Part shown: one piece after another, positions 36,481 to 45,011 of the stretch | How the letters are laid out: every line of letters begins with the position of its first letter | Numbering within the stretch: position 1 is the first letter of the stretch | NCBI GenBank assembly: GCA_023418915.1 | Contig: JAEZYU010000027.1 | Coordinates: 1-64,000, forward strand | Source: Bacillota bacterium | Lineage (GTDB): Bacteria > Bacillota > Clostridia > Acetivibrionales > DTU013 | Length of the DNA: 64,000 nt | Direction of reading: 5' to 3' | Notes under the pieces: model-generated | The model's input: the letters and a program-made list of their open reading frames with translations, nothing else | What the model was told of the DNA's origin: nothing | Databases searched by the model: none | Translations under genes and position numbers: made by a program

Positions 36481-36575
36481 CACTACATTATTATAGCAGT
36501 ATGTGAAAAAATATGCAATATTTTGACATCAAATCAATGTAAAATATACCATAAATACCCATACAACTTACTGAG

Positions 36576-36915
36576 TTGAATCCAAATAATGATTTATCAT
36601 TTATCACTAAATACAAGAAGACGCCTACCTCTTACCTACATATCTTGTGGAAGCGAGGGCGTAGGTGGGTGATGAATTGTTCAGGGTGTGTCAGGTATGT
36701 ATTCAATCATTACCTCGAAAAGAGGATCAGATGCTGGGAAGAGGAACACAGAAGGTTTTCATATAATGATTGTTCAAGTGATATGACAGCCTTAAAGCAG
36801 GAGCATACTTGCCATAAGGGAGTGGATATGCTCTGAGTGTGGGACAAGGCATGACAGGGATATCAATGCAAGCATCAATATCTTGAGTCAAGGCAGGAAG
36901 ATGAACGCTTCCTGA
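36576..36915 (+). pseudogene. Internally deleted TnpB (IS200/IS605 family) relic
   Basis: The N-terminal part (frame to 36836) includes GCVRYVFNHYLEKR and RRFSYNDCSSDMTALKQEHT, standard near the start of IS605-type TnpB. The C-terminal part, in another frame from about 36826, reads ICSECGTRHDRDINASINIL, the zinc-finger CxxC followed by the last RuvC block. The roughly 250-280 residues between, including the first two RuvC acidic residues, are missing; the join lies near 36815-36828. No TnpA gene is present. The protein cannot be an active nuclease. Confidence 0.85.
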
Positions 36916-37046
36916 TAGATAGTAAACATGAATAACTAGGGTTGGGACGACCCGAAGTCACGCTTGTGGAGACAGTAGGTTACGACCTCGATGAAGCAAG
37001 AATCCTCCAACTTCAAATCGCTCGCAATTAAGTGAGGGAGGTTCAA
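36916..37046 (+). ncRNA. IS605-type right end / omega-RNA scaffold remnant
   Basis: Directly after the TnpB relic comes the characteristic right-end sequence: GAAGCAAGAATCCTCCAACT, then a hairpin whose arms CCTCC (37004-37008) and GGAGG (37037-37041) include ACTT/AAGT, closing with GGTTCAA at about 37040-37046. In intact elements this 3' region is transcribed as the TnpB guide scaffold, and the bases that follow serve as guide. Here the scaffold is preserved although the protein is not. Expression is unknown. Confidence 0.65.
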
Positions 37047-37176
37047 ATACTGATACAGAAGGCTGAATGGAACAAAGAGGACAGTATCAGTTGCTTCGAA
37101 TCAGCAGCTGATCTGTCCCCAGCGTCATAAGTATATCGCCGCCAAAGATTATTCAACGGCTTGCTGCAATGATATG

Positions 37177-37320
37177 TTATTCCTTGTAGTATCCACCTTC
37201 GCCTTCTCTTCCGAAAATGGCAGGGAACAGCAGGATTATTACCACTATGATGATTATGATCCAAATCCAGTTTGTTCCGAAACCGCACCCGAAAAGTCCG
37301 CCTCTTTCATTTTCTGCCAT
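37177..37320 (-). CDS. Small hydrophobic protein, 47 residues
   Basis: A mini-protein starting MAENERGGLFGCGFGTNWIW, followed by an Ile/Val-rich membrane segment and a short tail ending GGYYKE. AAAGGAG lies eight bases before the ATG, an excellent site. Form (Gly/Cys-rich head plus one membrane helix) recalls the small YjcZ-like and other tiny spore-associated proteins of Firmicutes. It is 32 bases downstream of another mini-gene and probably co-transcribed. Function unknown. Confidence 0.75.
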   Translation of the reverse strand: MAENERGGLFGCGFGTNWIWIIIIIVVIILLFPAIFGREGEGGYYKE

Positions 37321-37352
37321 ACCATACACTCCTTTCATATATTAAAGCTTTG

Positions 37353-37481
37353 TTATTCTACGATGTTTGTATCTACTCTTGAATAACATTTCCTGTCATC
37401 TGTGAACAAAAGAAGAAACAGGATGATGAAAAACAATAGAGCACAATCGTTAAAAACGTTTCCTGCGAGTCCTTTTGACAT
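37353..37481 (-). CDS. Small hydrophobic protein, 42 residues
   Basis: Starts MSKGLAGNVFNDCALLFFII, with one membrane helix ending LFLLLF and a polar tail. AAAGGAGG lies eight bases upstream of the ATG. Its core GN(V/I)FNDxC...LFFIILFLLLF is shared with the mini-protein at 37728-37832, so they are paralogues. On the minus strand CATACAGTA (37582-37590) faintly resembles a SigK/SigE -10 element, a hint of sporulation control only. Confidence 0.75.
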   Translation of the reverse strand: MSKGLAGNVFNDCALLFFIILFLLLFTDDRKCYSRVDTNIVE

Positions 37482-37654
37482 TGGAAATACCTCCTTTATT
37501 TGGCATGTTAGACCCTGCTGCCTTCTATATCATATTCAGAGTGGCTTTTATGTGTTACTGATACAGCCGGATTTTCGACTCTACTGTATGTGACAGGCAT
37601 TTGAAGGCCCAGAGGGGCAGAAGTGCATTGATCTATACTTCCTCTGCAAAGCAA

Positions 37655-37676
37655 AACCACCCTTGGAGGGGTGGTT
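37655..37676 (-). terminator. Intrinsic terminator of the 34-residue mini-gene
   Basis: AACCACCC (37655-37662) and GGGTGGTT (37669-37676) form an 8-bp stem with a 6-base loop; on the minus strand it is followed by TTTTGCTTTG. It lies about 50 bases past the stop at 37728. Confidence 0.8.
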
Positions 37677-37727
37677 CCTGCGTTAGATCCATGTATTGCA
37701 GCCGATTATCTCTTTACATACCGCTGT

Positions 37728-37832
37728 TTAGTAGTACCCTCTGTTATCGAAGAACAGCAGCAGGAAAAGAATAATAAAGAACAAAATCGTGCAATCATCA
37801 TTGAAAATGTTACCGCATCCTCTTTCTGCCAT
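37728..37832 (-). CDS. Small hydrophobic protein, 34 residues
   Basis: Starts MAERGCGNIFNDDCTILFFI and continues as a single membrane helix ending FFDNRGYY. AAAGGAGG is eight bases upstream of the ATG and an intrinsic terminator follows, so this looks like a complete one-gene unit. It is a paralogue of the 42-residue protein. Proteins this small are normally missed by gene finders. Function unknown; a spore or membrane role is speculation. Confidence 0.75.
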   Translation of the reverse strand: MAERGCGNIFNDDCTILFFIILFLLLFFDNRGYY

Positions 37833-38090
37833 TATGGAGGCCTCCTTTCGACCATTGAGTTGACATAAATTTAACCGCTAGTTTAATTTATTCTTCTTTA
37901 GTGAAAAGTGTTACAGAGTATGAGAAGTATCTGCCATCTGATTAAAACTGTGCTGTCACTACCATTATATTATCGGGGCATCAAGTCGGTGACAGAATAA
38001 CACACCATATCCGGCCAAAGGTTTCCACTAAAATATTCAAAAAATATTCGAAAAATCGACAAAATACTTCCATAAAATTCACATTCATTG

Positions 38091-38096
38091 TATAAT
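38091..38096 (+). promoter_or_regulatory. Possible -10 element for the PilZ gene
   Basis: TATAAT 33 bases upstream of the PilZ-protein start codon. The -35 region is poor (TTCCAT at 17-base spacing). The stretch 37833-38090 shows nothing else. Confidence 0.4.
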
Positions 38097-38128
38097 TGTT
38101 ATATATGGTTATTTCATGGAGGTGTGGC

Positions 38129-38740
38129 ATGGATTTGTCAGAAGGAACTGTTGTGACGATTAGACATTATTCCATGATTAACGTATTCAGCAGCATTGTG
38201 TGTAATGTAAACGACGATTCAATCGCAGTAAGGCTTCCAAGAGAGTGTATGAAAGCTACTTTTATGGAAGATGATCCGATCGTAGCGGCATATGAATCAG
38301 ATGCAGCAGTCAATATCAAGGGCGGCAAAGTGCTGAAATTCAATAGAGCAGAGGAACTGCTCGTCTATTCGGAGGATGTGCCTGACGAGGGCAGCAGAAT
38401 GCGCTCATATGAACGATTTCCCGTTTCATTGTACGCAGATTACCGGGTAGCGGAGGCTTTGGGCAATAAAAAGAGCTTCGCTCTGGTAAAGGATATAAGT
38501 GAGTATGGCGTTATGATATATTCAAAGGAATCCCATTTCAAAGGCCTGAAGCTGCTTATGGACATCTTTCTGACAAGAGATATTCTTTCCCTCACCGCAG
38601 AAATAGTCAGGAAGGTCGAATGCGGCGCTTATTACGAATACGGCCTGAAAATCAAGCATAGCGGGCCGGTAGTCTTCAATCATATCAAGAATTACGTCAA
38701 AAAAGAGCAGGACGAATTGATAGGCAAGTACTCAAAATAG
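38129..38740 (+). CDS. PilZ-domain protein, predicted c-di-GMP receptor
   Basis: A 203-residue cytoplasmic protein. ATG 38129 is chosen for GGAGGTG at 38117-38123. The N-terminal 95 residues resemble the YcgR-like flagellar-brake domain. The C-terminal PilZ domain carries both c-di-GMP contacts: RSYER (RxxxR) near residue 100 and DISEYG (DxSxxG) about 30 residues later. It lies just before the Tad pilus operon, reading in the same direction but separated by a separate strong promoter. A role in coupling c-di-GMP to pilus or adhesion behaviour is inference from position. Confidence 0.85.
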   Translation: MDLSEGTVVTIRHYSMINVFSSIVCNVNDDSIAVRLPRECMKATFMEDDPIVAAYESDAAVNIKGGKVLKFNRAEELLVYSEDVPDEGSRMRSYERFPVSLYADYRVAEALGNKKSFALVKDISEYGVMIYSKESHFKGLKLLMDIFLTRDILSLTAEIVRKVECGAYYEYGLKIKHSGPVVFNHIKNYVKKEQDELIGKYSK

Positions 38741-38801
38741 CTGTTGCTGTAGTATCCTGCGCATCTCTGAAAAATAAATAAGAAAAAATTGTAAAACTTA
38801 A

Positions 38802-38830
38802 TTGACAGAAAATGGACATCCCCATATAAT
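38802..38830 (+). promoter_or_regulatory. Full-consensus sigma-A promoter of the Tad operon
   Basis: TTGACA (38802-38807), exactly 17 bases, TATAAT (38825-38830): no mismatch to consensus. Predicted start near 38837, about 50 bases before the first gene. Confidence 0.85.
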
Positions 38831-38888
38831 ATAAGCGTATCCATAATATTACATATTATTTGTTGTTGTAGGGTCAGGGGGGAGCGAT

Positions 38889-40025
38889 TTGGGGAGACTC
38901 AGTCTTGTTTTAGCAGATAATGATGCTGAATATATTCGTAATCTTGAAAAATATCTTATGATCAATTACCCGAAAAGATTTGAGATACTGTCTTTTTCTT
39001 CTTCTGACACTTTAAATGCCTTTCTGCAAAATCAACCGAAAGTAGACATACTCCTCATGAATAAAAGAATGATCAACGACAGAACAGAGACTTATGCTGC
39101 CGGAGTTGTACTAGTACTTGCGGAACATGAAGTTGAGGAAACCCCCTGTGGTTATGAATCAATCAGAAAATATCAGCATATCGACAGGCTTGTTTCAGAA
39201 ATAATACGGCTGTATTCAGCAAAAAGCACCGGAAATTGTCCGATGTCAGGTTGCAAAAACACACGAATTATCAGTGTTGTTTCGCCATCCGGCGGAACAG
39301 GGAAAAGCTGCATTGCAGCCGGATGCAGTATTATAAGTTCAGGACATGGGCTTAAGTCATTCTATCTGAATCTTGAGGACATACCCTCCACAGAGGTATT
39401 CTTCAATGGTGATTCTGTCCAAAGCTTCTCAAAAGTAATATATCATCTGAAGGGCAGCAGTAATCTATGGCTCAGGCTGGAGGCATCGAAGTGTACCGAT
39501 ATCAGAACCGGTGTACACTTTTTCATGACTCCTGAGAATATAACTGAAATGGATGAGGTGGAAGAACAGGAGGTTATACGGCTTATCAAAGAATTTAGGT
39601 CAAGCGGTGTATATGACATTGTCTTTATTGACCTGCCTGCCGGGCTCGACAAAAGGAATTCTGCTGTTTTAAGGTATTCCGATAACATTTTGCTTGTTCT
39701 TTCACAACAAGGTAATATGCAGATAAAAATTAAAGAATTCAATAAAGGCCTGGATCTGCTCGAACGCAAATGGAAGACAGACATTACCGGAAGGATACTG
39801 CCTGTGTTGAATTTTTTTGATAGGAAAGAGAGAACCGGCTCTGCTTTTGGATATGAGCCGGCTGCTTTGATACCTGATTGCTCACATTCATTCCATGACA
39901 ATGAACATAGTACTCCTGTAAATAATGTGTCCTTTGTATCAAGTCTAAGCGGCATTATTGACTATATATTCACCGACAAACCAATAGCCTGTATCACAGG
40001 GAACGGGGGTGAATATATTGCTTGA
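38889..40025 (+). CDS. cpaE: TadZ/CpaE-like pilus assembly ATPase
   Basis: A 378-residue protein that in Tad systems helps position the secretion apparatus. The start is TTG 38889, preceded by GGGGGGAG. The N-terminal 115 residues form a receiver-like domain (LSLVLADNDAEYIRNLEKYL) in which the phosphorylation site is not conserved. The ParA/MinD-type ATPase follows: deviant Walker A VVSPSGGTGKSCIAAG, and IVFIDLPAGLDKR with the Walker B Asp. First gene of the operon, overlapping cpaF. Confidence 0.85.
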   Translation: MGRLSLVLADNDAEYIRNLEKYLMINYPKRFEILSFSSSDTLNAFLQNQPKVDILLMNKRMINDRTETYAAGVVLVLAEHEVEETPCGYESIRKYQHIDRLVSEIIRLYSAKSTGNCPMSGCKNTRIISVVSPSGGTGKSCIAAGCSIISSGHGLKSFYLNLEDIPSTEVFFNGDSVQSFSKVIYHLKGSSNLWLRLEASKCTDIRTGVHFFMTPENITEMDEVEEQEVIRLIKEFRSSGVYDIVFIDLPAGLDKRNSAVLRYSDNILLVLSQQGNMQIKIKEFNKGLDLLERKWKTDITGRILPVLNFFDRKERTGSAFGYEPAALIPDCSHSFHDNEHSTPVNNVSFVSSLSGIIDYIFTDKPIACITGNGGEYIA

Positions 40026-41340
40026 GGCGGTAGACTGCAGCACTTCCTGTGATTGGCCGGACATTGATTGCAGAGGGCTGGCGGAGGAAATCAGATTGGA
40101 GATCACACAGGAGATAGACAGGACCAGGGATATAAATGATGATGAATTGATGGAGATGGTCACAGAAGCTGTGTTTCGTAAATCGGGCAGGCTCTATCTG
40201 GATATTGTCAAAAAGCGTGAACTGGCTGATATGGTCTATAATTCAATGAGACGTCTTGATATACTTCAGCCGATAATTGACGATAAAAGCATCACAGAGA
40301 TCATGATTAATGGACCCGACAGGATATTCATTGAATGCGAAGGCCGCATTTACAAGGCGGAAACAGGATTTGACAGTTTGGCTAAGCTGGAGGATGTCAT
40401 TCACAATATTGTTTCCAGGACTAACAGGGTAGTAAATGAGGCGTCGCCGATCGTTGACTTCACACTACAGGATGGATCAAGGGTAAATGTTGTGCTGAAA
40501 CCTATAGCACTGGATGGACCAATAATGACGATACGGAAGTTTCCGGACAAACCTATGACATTAGAACAGTTGACAGATGCCGGTTCATTAAGCGTTGATG
40601 CAGCGGAGGTGCTGGGCTGCTTTGTCAGGGCGAAATACAATATATTCATCTGCGGTGGTACAGGCAGCGGGAAGACAACATTTCTTAATGCACTATCAGG
40701 CAGAATACCATCGGATGAAAGAATAATCACCATCGAGGACTCGGCAGAGCTGCAGATCAACGGTGTGGATAATATAGTTAGGCTCGAGACGAGAAATGCT
40801 AATAGTGAGGGAAAAGGACGGATATCCATAAGGGAGCTGATAAAAACATCATTGCGCATGAGACCGGAGAGGATCATAGTCGGTGAGGTAAGAGGCGATG
40901 AGGCTCTTGATATGCTGCAGGCAATGAATACAGGTCATGATGGATCACTTTCCACCGGACATGCCAATTCGGCTGTTGATATGCTCAAAAGACTTGAAAC
41001 GATGATAATTTCTGCTGCACCTATACCACTGGAAGCGGTACGACAGCAAATCGCCTCAGCTATCGACATAATCATACATTTGGGCAGACTTAGAGACAAG
41101 ACCAGAAGAGTACTGGAAATAGACGAGATTGTAGACTGCATTGATGGCCAGATACAACTTAACCAGCTTTATTTATTTGAGGAGAATGGGCAGAGCGGGG
41201 ATAAAAACGAAGGCTGCGTCAATCAATCAGATAACAGCATGCATGTAGACGGTAGTCTCAAGTGGACCGGGAACATGCTGCATAATCAGCTAAAAATGAG
41301 GATGGCAGGAATAAGCTGTAGATTGTGTGGTGAATCGTGA
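40009..41340 (+). CDS. cpaF: CpaF/TadA-type secretion ATPase
   Basis: A 443-residue type II/IV secretion-family hexameric ATPase, the motor for Tad pilus assembly. The frame opens at GTG 40009; TTG 40018 is better spaced from GGGGGTGA. Motifs are ITEIMINGPDRIFIE (N-domain), Walker A CGGTGSGKTTFLNAL, Asp box TIEDSAELQI, Walker B MRPERIIVGEVRGDEALDML and the His box STGHANSAVDML. It is coupled to tadB by an overlapping stop/start. The last 60 residues are a divergent tail. Confidence 0.95.
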   Translation: MNILLEAVDCSTSCDWPDIDCRGLAEEIRLEITQEIDRTRDINDDELMEMVTEAVFRKSGRLYLDIVKKRELADMVYNSMRRLDILQPIIDDKSITEIMINGPDRIFIECEGRIYKAETGFDSLAKLEDVIHNIVSRTNRVVNEASPIVDFTLQDGSRVNVVLKPIALDGPIMTIRKFPDKPMTLEQLTDAGSLSVDAAEVLGCFVRAKYNIFICGGTGSGKTTFLNALSGRIPSDERIITIEDSAELQINGVDNIVRLETRNANSEGKGRISIRELIKTSLRMRPERIIVGEVRGDEALDMLQAMNTGHDGSLSTGHANSAVDMLKRLETMIISAAPIPLEAVRQQIASAIDIIIHLGRLRDKTRRVLEIDEIVDCIDGQIQLNQLYLFEENGQSGDKNEGCVNQSDNSMHVDGSLKWTGNMLHNQLKMRMAGISCRLCGES

Positions 41341-42083
41341 TGCTGGACTACAATACATATATCATGAGTCTAAAGGAAAGAGTATTTTACTCGTCAGCAG
41401 CAGCACTGATTATTTTTGCTGCAGGCTTCGTATTTTACAGGAGTATTTTTTTGTCGATTTTACTGACGCCACTGGCGCTACTGTATCCGCATATCAAAAC
41501 AAAGGATATTATTAAACGCCGCAGAAAGGAACTCAATATACAATTCAAGGACATGCTGTATTCACTGGCTTCGTCAGTTTCTGCAGGGAAAACCATCGAA
41601 TCCGCTTTTAAAGAGGCATTAAGGGACCTGTCTGTGCTTTATCCGGATCCATCTGCATACATACTTGTTGAAATCAAAAGGATAATTAGCAGGCTTGATA
41701 CAAATGAAACACTGGAAAGCGCACTGACTGAATTTTCCGGAAGAGCAAGGCTTGAAGATGTGGATAACTTTGTTAATGTATTAAGCATTACTAAAAGATC
41801 AGGCGGAAACATAACGGAAATAATAAAGAGCACCTCCGCCATCATAAACGACAGGATCGAAGTAGGGCAGGAAATAGATATGATGCTGACTGAACGCAGG
41901 TTTGAGCAAAAAGTGCTGAATGCAGTGCCGGTACTGATGATACTTCTGCTTTCATTCAGTGCGCCCGAGTATATGCAACCTGTTTTCAACACAGCCGCCG
42001 GAAGGGTAACAATGACACTGTCGATCATCCTGATTGCCGCAGCCTGGTGTATTGCATCAAAGGTCAGTGATATTAAGCTTTGA
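41340..42083 (+). CDS. tadB: TadB-type inner-membrane platform protein
   Basis: A 247-residue protein of the type II secretion F family. A GTG at 41337 and ATG at 41340 are both possible. Two N-terminal membrane segments (SSAAALIIFAAGFVFYRSIF...) precede the cytoplasmic T2SSF domain (FKDMLYSLASSVSAGKTIES; SGRARLEDVDNFVNVLSITK), then two C-terminal membrane segments. It forms the platform with TadC on which the CpaF motor acts. Confidence 0.9.
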   Translation: MLDYNTYIMSLKERVFYSSAAALIIFAAGFVFYRSIFLSILLTPLALLYPHIKTKDIIKRRRKELNIQFKDMLYSLASSVSAGKTIESAFKEALRDLSVLYPDPSAYILVEIKRIISRLDTNETLESALTEFSGRARLEDVDNFVNVLSITKRSGGNITEIIKSTSAIINDRIEVGQEIDMMLTERRFEQKVLNAVPVLMILLLSFSAPEYMQPVFNTAAGRVTMTLSIILIAAAWCIASKVSDIKL

Positions 42084-42144
42084 CTCTTTATCACAGCTTG
42101 TAATTTGCCGAATTAACACCAGAATATTTTATCAGAGGTTTGTG

Positions 42145-43005
42145 ATGATAATTATTTTATCTGTATTGGCAGCTGCAATGGCGATCCTGCATTTTGCCTC
42201 AGTCGGTAGATATGCGGATATTCTGAGTATGCTCGAGAAAAAAGAGTATCCGCTCAAAGATATACTGCCAACTGGACTTCTGATAGTCGATACATTCAAA
42301 CACGGCTGGAATAATAGCTATGACCGAAAGTTGATGTTTGCAGTAACCGAGCTTTATGGATATGGCAAGGCAATGGCCATGCTTCGTGTACATTGGGCAA
42401 ACAAAATTTTACTGATGCTGTCAGCGCTTGTATTTGAGGTTGTTGTCGGACTGTTCACCCTATTTGATGGTGGTTACGTATTTTTCAGTATTTGCGTATT
42501 AGTATCAATATTTATTTTTAGTGACAAAGACCTCCATGAAAAAGTGAAAAAAAGAAGGCGGACGATTCAGCTGGAATTCCCTGATTTTGTAAACAAGTTG
42601 ACTCTGCTTGTCAACGCAGGCATGACAGTGTCCAGAGCCTGGGAAAAAGCAGCAACTGATACAAACCGACAGACCCCCCTTTACAGGGAACTTCGAACAG
42701 CAGTGCAGGAAATCAGGTCCGGAGTGCCTGAGAATAAGGCATATGAAGAGTTTGCAAAGAGATGCCATATTCCATCTGTCACGCGTTTTGTTTCAGTAAT
42801 ACTGCAGAACATCCGAAAGGGCAGCTCTGAACTAGTGCCTGTATTACGGTTGCTGGGAAACGAGTGCTGGGAACTGCGTAAGGCGGCTGCCAGAAAGTTT
42901 GGGGAAGAAGCATCAACGAAGCTGCTGATACCAATGATGTTGATGTTCATTGCAATACTGCTCATTGTCGGGATGCCTGCAGTACTGGCATTGAGGAATA
43001 TATAG
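42145..43005 (+). CDS. tadC: TadC-type inner-membrane platform protein
   Basis: A 286-residue T2SSF-family protein. ATG 42145 has AGAGG upstream; the frame also extends back into tadB without a site. Membrane segments are at about 1-17, 95-135 and 265-283, with the T2SSF domain between (EFPDFVNKLTLLVNAGMTVS; FVSVILQNIRKGSSELVPVL). Partner of TadB. Confidence 0.9.
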   Translation: MIIILSVLAAAMAILHFASVGRYADILSMLEKKEYPLKDILPTGLLIVDTFKHGWNNSYDRKLMFAVTELYGYGKAMAMLRVHWANKILLMLSALVFEVVVGLFTLFDGGYVFFSICVLVSIFIFSDKDLHEKVKKRRRTIQLEFPDFVNKLTLLVNAGMTVSRAWEKAATDTNRQTPLYRELRTAVQEIRSGVPENKAYEEFAKRCHIPSVTRFVSVILQNIRKGSSELVPVLRLLGNECWELRKAAARKFGEEASTKLLIPMMLMFIAILLIVGMPAVLALRNI

Positions 43006-43009
43006 CGAG

Positions 43010-43083
43010 GCGAATAATCGAAAGAAAACGGTGAAAAAAATTATTCTACAAACGAAAAAATTCTTTTGAAACAAAGTGTTATA
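43010..43083. repeat. Dispersed repeat, copy C
   Basis: CGAATAATCGAAAGAAAACG followed by TTATTCTACAAACGAAAAAA and TTTTGAAACAAAGTGTTATA, matching parts of the copies at 36.35-36.45 kb and 31.0 kb. It sits between tadC and the pilin gene inside the operon. Confidence 0.5.
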
Positions 43084-43101
43084 AGGGATGGAGGTGATAG
43101 A

Positions 43102-43317
43102 ATGCGCAGGTTTCTAAAAAATTTCATGAATGAGCAAGACGGTCTTGGAACAGTGGAGATAGTTGTCATCATAGCTGTCCTTGTAGGTATAGCATTGATT
43201 TTTCGGGATGCGATCATAAAATTTGTGACTAGCATTATGGAAAGCATCTTTGCAGATCAAAGCATTACTAATGATATCAATAGCAGCAGTATCAGACAGA
43301 ATAATCAGGTCAATTAG
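43102..43317 (+). CDS. Flp1-like prepilin
   Basis: A 71-residue pilin precursor. ATG 43102 is preceded by GGAGGTG. A short basic leader (MRRFLKNFMNEQDG) precedes GLGTVEIVVIIAVLVGIALI, the Flp1-like hydrophobic core with the conserved Glu after the cleavage region. It would be the major subunit of the Tad pilus. No second pilin or prepilin peptidase gene is visible nearby. Confidence 0.88.
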   Translation: MRRFLKNFMNEQDGLGTVEIVVIIAVLVGIALIFRDAIIKFVTSIMESIFADQSITNDINSSSIRQNNQVN

Positions 43318-43423
43318 GCTGGACCTGCCAGTGTTTATCAGGTAAGCCGACCGTCTTGCTGGATATGGCGGCAAAAGCGAGTGCAATCATGATATTGTCG
43401 ATTGGTTACGGAGGGTATATATT

Positions 43424-44992
43424 ATGTCCGGGGTCATCGGGGAAACAAGCAATGGATTGGGATTTATGTATGAAAGTGATGCATCGTCCAGTTTTCTGGT
43501 GGTCAGATGTGAAGAAAGTATCGTAGAATATCAGGTTAGAATGCTTGAAAATAATGACATTAGATATGTAGTTCCTGTTGAAATGGTTAAGAAGGAAGGA
43601 ATCAACCACTTTTTCTATAATATAACTTCCAAAATCCCTCTGTCACTGTATCTCAAGAGGTATAAGCTCAGCAGGGAGGAATTTCTCAGGCTGCTTCTGA
43701 GCGTATCTGTCTGTATAGGCGATTCTTCTGGTTACCTGCTGACCCCTTCCAACTTTGTTTTGAATGCGGAATATATGTATATCGACCCAGGAACACTTGA
43801 GGTTATGCTCATCTACATTCCTGCGAATATCAAAGATAATGCTGCAGAGACACTTCAGTCATTTGTTTCTGATTTGCTGATGCAGCATATCCATGAAGAA
43901 GGGTTTGCCAGTGGCAACCTAGTTCAACGGATGCTGTCAGAGGTCAAAAGTGAGTCTTTTAATGTAAAAGGATTCATAAAGCTTATAAATGAATTGCTGT
44001 ATGGGCAGCAAATTGATGTGACAGCATATCAGCAACAAAATCAGGACAAAGATAATTGTAACAAAATACTTGAAGAATATAACAGAAAAGATAAAATAGA
44101 GGAAAAGCATGTTGGTAATGAAAGCAAAGACTCGAATAACAATATATCACCTGTGATACTTGCGGTACTGCTGCAGTTTTTATTAGGCGGTGCCATATAT
44201 ATGTGCCGCAGTTTATTGGACAATGCAGGGGGAAATCCGGCAGCTACCTATGCTGCAGTAATATTGATTGTCTTATCGATAGAAGTACTGGTATTCAAAA
44301 AGCTTTATGATATGAAGCTTTTTAGTATCAAGGGTGTTGGCAAAGCTAAGGACAATACAGTGACAAATAAAGCAGATTCATCAGAACCGCAACGGACACA
44401 GATCGAAAAAGCAACAGGCCATACATTATATGGAGAAGGTAATTCTTTTCACAGAAGGCCAAAGATTGATGAAAATGGATCAAACAGCGTATATCCAGAA
44501 CAATTAGAAAGTAGTGTAAACACCGGGTATGTTGAGCCGAATAAGAGCGGGGTGCATATTGAAAATGCAGAACAGCCTAGTGAAGAAGCTGCCCGATATG
44601 TTATGCCGAGCAATAGCGAAATGAAACATCAAAAAACAGAGTTGCTCGGAACAGCCACAAAGGAAGCATGTGTACTAAAATGTACAGACAGATTCAATGG
44701 AGGGCAAGACATAATTATTGATAAGGATGAGTTCATCATCGGCAGGCTTTCCGGTCATGTAGATTATGTGTTGCATAACAATGCTGTTGGCAAGCTGCAT
44801 GCAGAGCTCATCTGCAGAAATGGCTCATGTTATGTTAAGGATTTGAGTTCTATCAATGGAACTTATATCAACAATCTTAGAATAGAGAGTAACAAGGAGA
44901 TCGAACTCAAGGATAATGACAGCCTGTTGTTTGCAAACAGTGAATTTATTTTTATTGGCGGGCACAGAGGAGCATGTGCTGTGTCCGACTGA
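43424..44992 (+). CDS. DUF6382-like membrane protein with C-terminal FHA domain
   Basis: A 522-residue protein. The N-terminal 190 residues resemble the DUF6382 domain found with Firmicutes Tad loci. Two hydrophobic segments follow (about 245-265 and 270-290), a polar linker, and an FHA domain from about residue 430 (IIGRLSGHVDYVL; VGKLHAELICRNG; VKDLSSINGTYINNLRI). FHA domains bind phosphothreonine, implying Ser/Thr kinase control, though no kinase gene is in the window. GGAGGG lies upstream of ATG 43424. Confidence 0.85.
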   Translation: MSGVIGETSNGLGFMYESDASSSFLVVRCEESIVEYQVRMLENNDIRYVVPVEMVKKEGINHFFYNITSKIPLSLYLKRYKLSREEFLRLLLSVSVCIGDSSGYLLTPSNFVLNAEYMYIDPGTLEVMLIYIPANIKDNAAETLQSFVSDLLMQHIHEEGFASGNLVQRMLSEVKSESFNVKGFIKLINELLYGQQIDVTAYQQQNQDKDNCNKILEEYNRKDKIEEKHVGNESKDSNNNISPVILAVLLQFLLGGAIYMCRSLLDNAGGNPAATYAAVILIVLSIEVLVFKKLYDMKLFSIKGVGKAKDNTVTNKADSSEPQRTQIEKATGHTLYGEGNSFHRRPKIDENGSNSVYPEQLESSVNTGYVEPNKSGVHIENAEQPSEEAARYVMPSNSEMKHQKTELLGTATKEACVLKCTDRFNGGQDIIIDKDEFIIGRLSGHVDYVLHNNAVGKLHAELICRNGSCYVKDLSSINGTYINNLRIESNKEIELKDNDSLLFANSEFIFIGGHRGACAVSD

Positions 44993-45011
44993 ACGAAAAG
45001 GGGAGTTGTAT

